DNA of 5,128 nt from Actinomycetes bacterium. GTDB lineage: Bacteria > Actinomycetota > Acidimicrobiia > Acidimicrobiales > Acidimicrobiaceae. The translations under genes were made by a program, and so were the position numbers. Below the pieces are notes generated by a model. It saw only the letters and a list, made by a program, of their open reading frames with translations, did not search any database and was not told the origin of the DNA. The stretch spans positions 1-5,128 of the forward strand of contig JAJYVK010000165.1 in the NCBI GenBank assembly GCA_021792075.1, in the 5' to 3' direction. Positions 4,700 to 5,128 of this stretch are shown here, piece by piece (position 1 is the first letter of the stretch; the number at the start of each line of letters is the position of its first letter).

Positions 4700-5128
4700 A
4701 TGGAACACTCGGAGGCACTTGCTCAGCTATGCGAGGCAGACCCAGTCCTAGCGGTCTTGATAAGGAAAAATCCAACATTTGACAGAAGAGCCTGGATGAA
4801 AGGGCTCCCAAAAATGGACGCATTTGGTGCCCTCGTTTTCCAGGTGATCGGTCAACAGCTTTCCATTCCAGCCACCAGAAGTATCCTCGACAGACTGCAA
4901 GAGCTTTTCAACGGCAAGCTCCCCACACCCAAAGAGCTCTTGGCCGCCTCTAGGGAGGACCTTCGAAAAACGGGGATGTCCCAGCGTAAGATTGAGACCC
5001 TGCGAACCGTTGCCCAGCGCTTCGCTGACGGAAGGTGGAAGGAGGAGGAGTTCAAAACACTATCAGATCAAGAGATCGAAAAACTATTGACCACGGTCTC
5101 TGGAATAGGTCCGTGGACGGTACATGGC
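4700..5128 (+). CDS. HhH-GPD DNA glycosylase, AlkA-like 3-methyladenine type, 3' end cut
   Basis: The visible 143 residues match the start of the helix-hairpin-helix glycosylases that remove alkylated bases such as 3-methyladenine in base-excision repair. Recognisable blocks are FGALVFQVIGQQLSIPATRS at 42-61, the helix LRKTGMSQRKIETLRTVAQR at 89-108, and the DNA-binding hairpin VSGIGPWTVHG at 133-143. The catalytic aspartate of the family lies some 20 residues beyond the hairpin, outside the window, so activity cannot be checked. The frame has no stop to base 5128 and continues past the edge. The ATG at 4700 is chosen because no other start codon occurs between it and the in-frame TGA at 4661; GGAAGA upstream is a weak, close SD. 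The gene diverges from the exporter. AlkA versus other HhH-GPD subgroups is likely but not proven. Confidence 0.9.
   Translation, partial: MEHSEALAQLCEADPVLAVLIRKNPTFDRRAWMKGLPKMDAFGALVFQVIGQQLSIPATRSILDRLQELFNGKLPTPKELLAASREDLRKTGMSQRKIETLRTVAQRFADGRWKEEEFKTLSDQEIEKLLTTVSGIGPWTVHG

Overview
The window reads as ordinary bacterial chromosome of moderate G+C content. Clear Shine-Dalgarno (SD) sites, frequent GTG starts (and apparently one CTG), a type II tRNA-Ser and the sub-family signatures of the transporters and phosphatases fit an actinobacterium-like host, perhaps of the Acidimicrobiia type. That placement is a weak impression from protein style and rests on no marker gene.

Layout: bases 1-84 hold a tRNA-Ser(GCU) on the minus strand, cut by the window edge. 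Divergent from it is a plus-strand cluster: uppP (undecaprenyl-diphosphatase, 259-1170), fluC/crcB (fluoride channel, best start at a CTG at 1239, ending 1607) and a DUF190 protein (1617-1928) whose SD begins inside the fluC stop codon. A UUCG-capped hairpin separates this cluster from the convergent minus-strand PAP2 phosphatase (1954-2583), which resembles BcrC. A 189-bp spacer rich in inverted repeats (2584-2772) leads to a minus-strand 14-segment DHA2-type drug exporter (2773-4359). A 340-bp spacer (4360-4699) separates it from a divergent plus-strand HhH-GPD DNA glycosylase of AlkA type, cut by the window end before its catalytic aspartate.

Function: two unrelated types of undecaprenyl-pyrophosphate phosphatase (UppP and a BcrC-like PAP2 protein) lie about 0.8 kb apart around a fluoride-export pair. 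With the drug exporter and the alkylation-repair glycosylase, this gives the region a general envelope and toxicant-defence flavour, but nothing in it requires a single joint system.

The most interesting part is the exporter leader. A 17-codon open reading frame (4421-4368, minus strand) has an excellent SD and ends in a TGA that overlaps the SD of the exporter. Two CACGTG copies around the leader SD can pair with each other, or one can instead pair with a downstream CGTGG followed by TTTT. This looks like a leader-peptide or attenuation control of the efflux gene. No CRISPR array, insertion sequence, phage gene or plainly new multi-gene system is visible.
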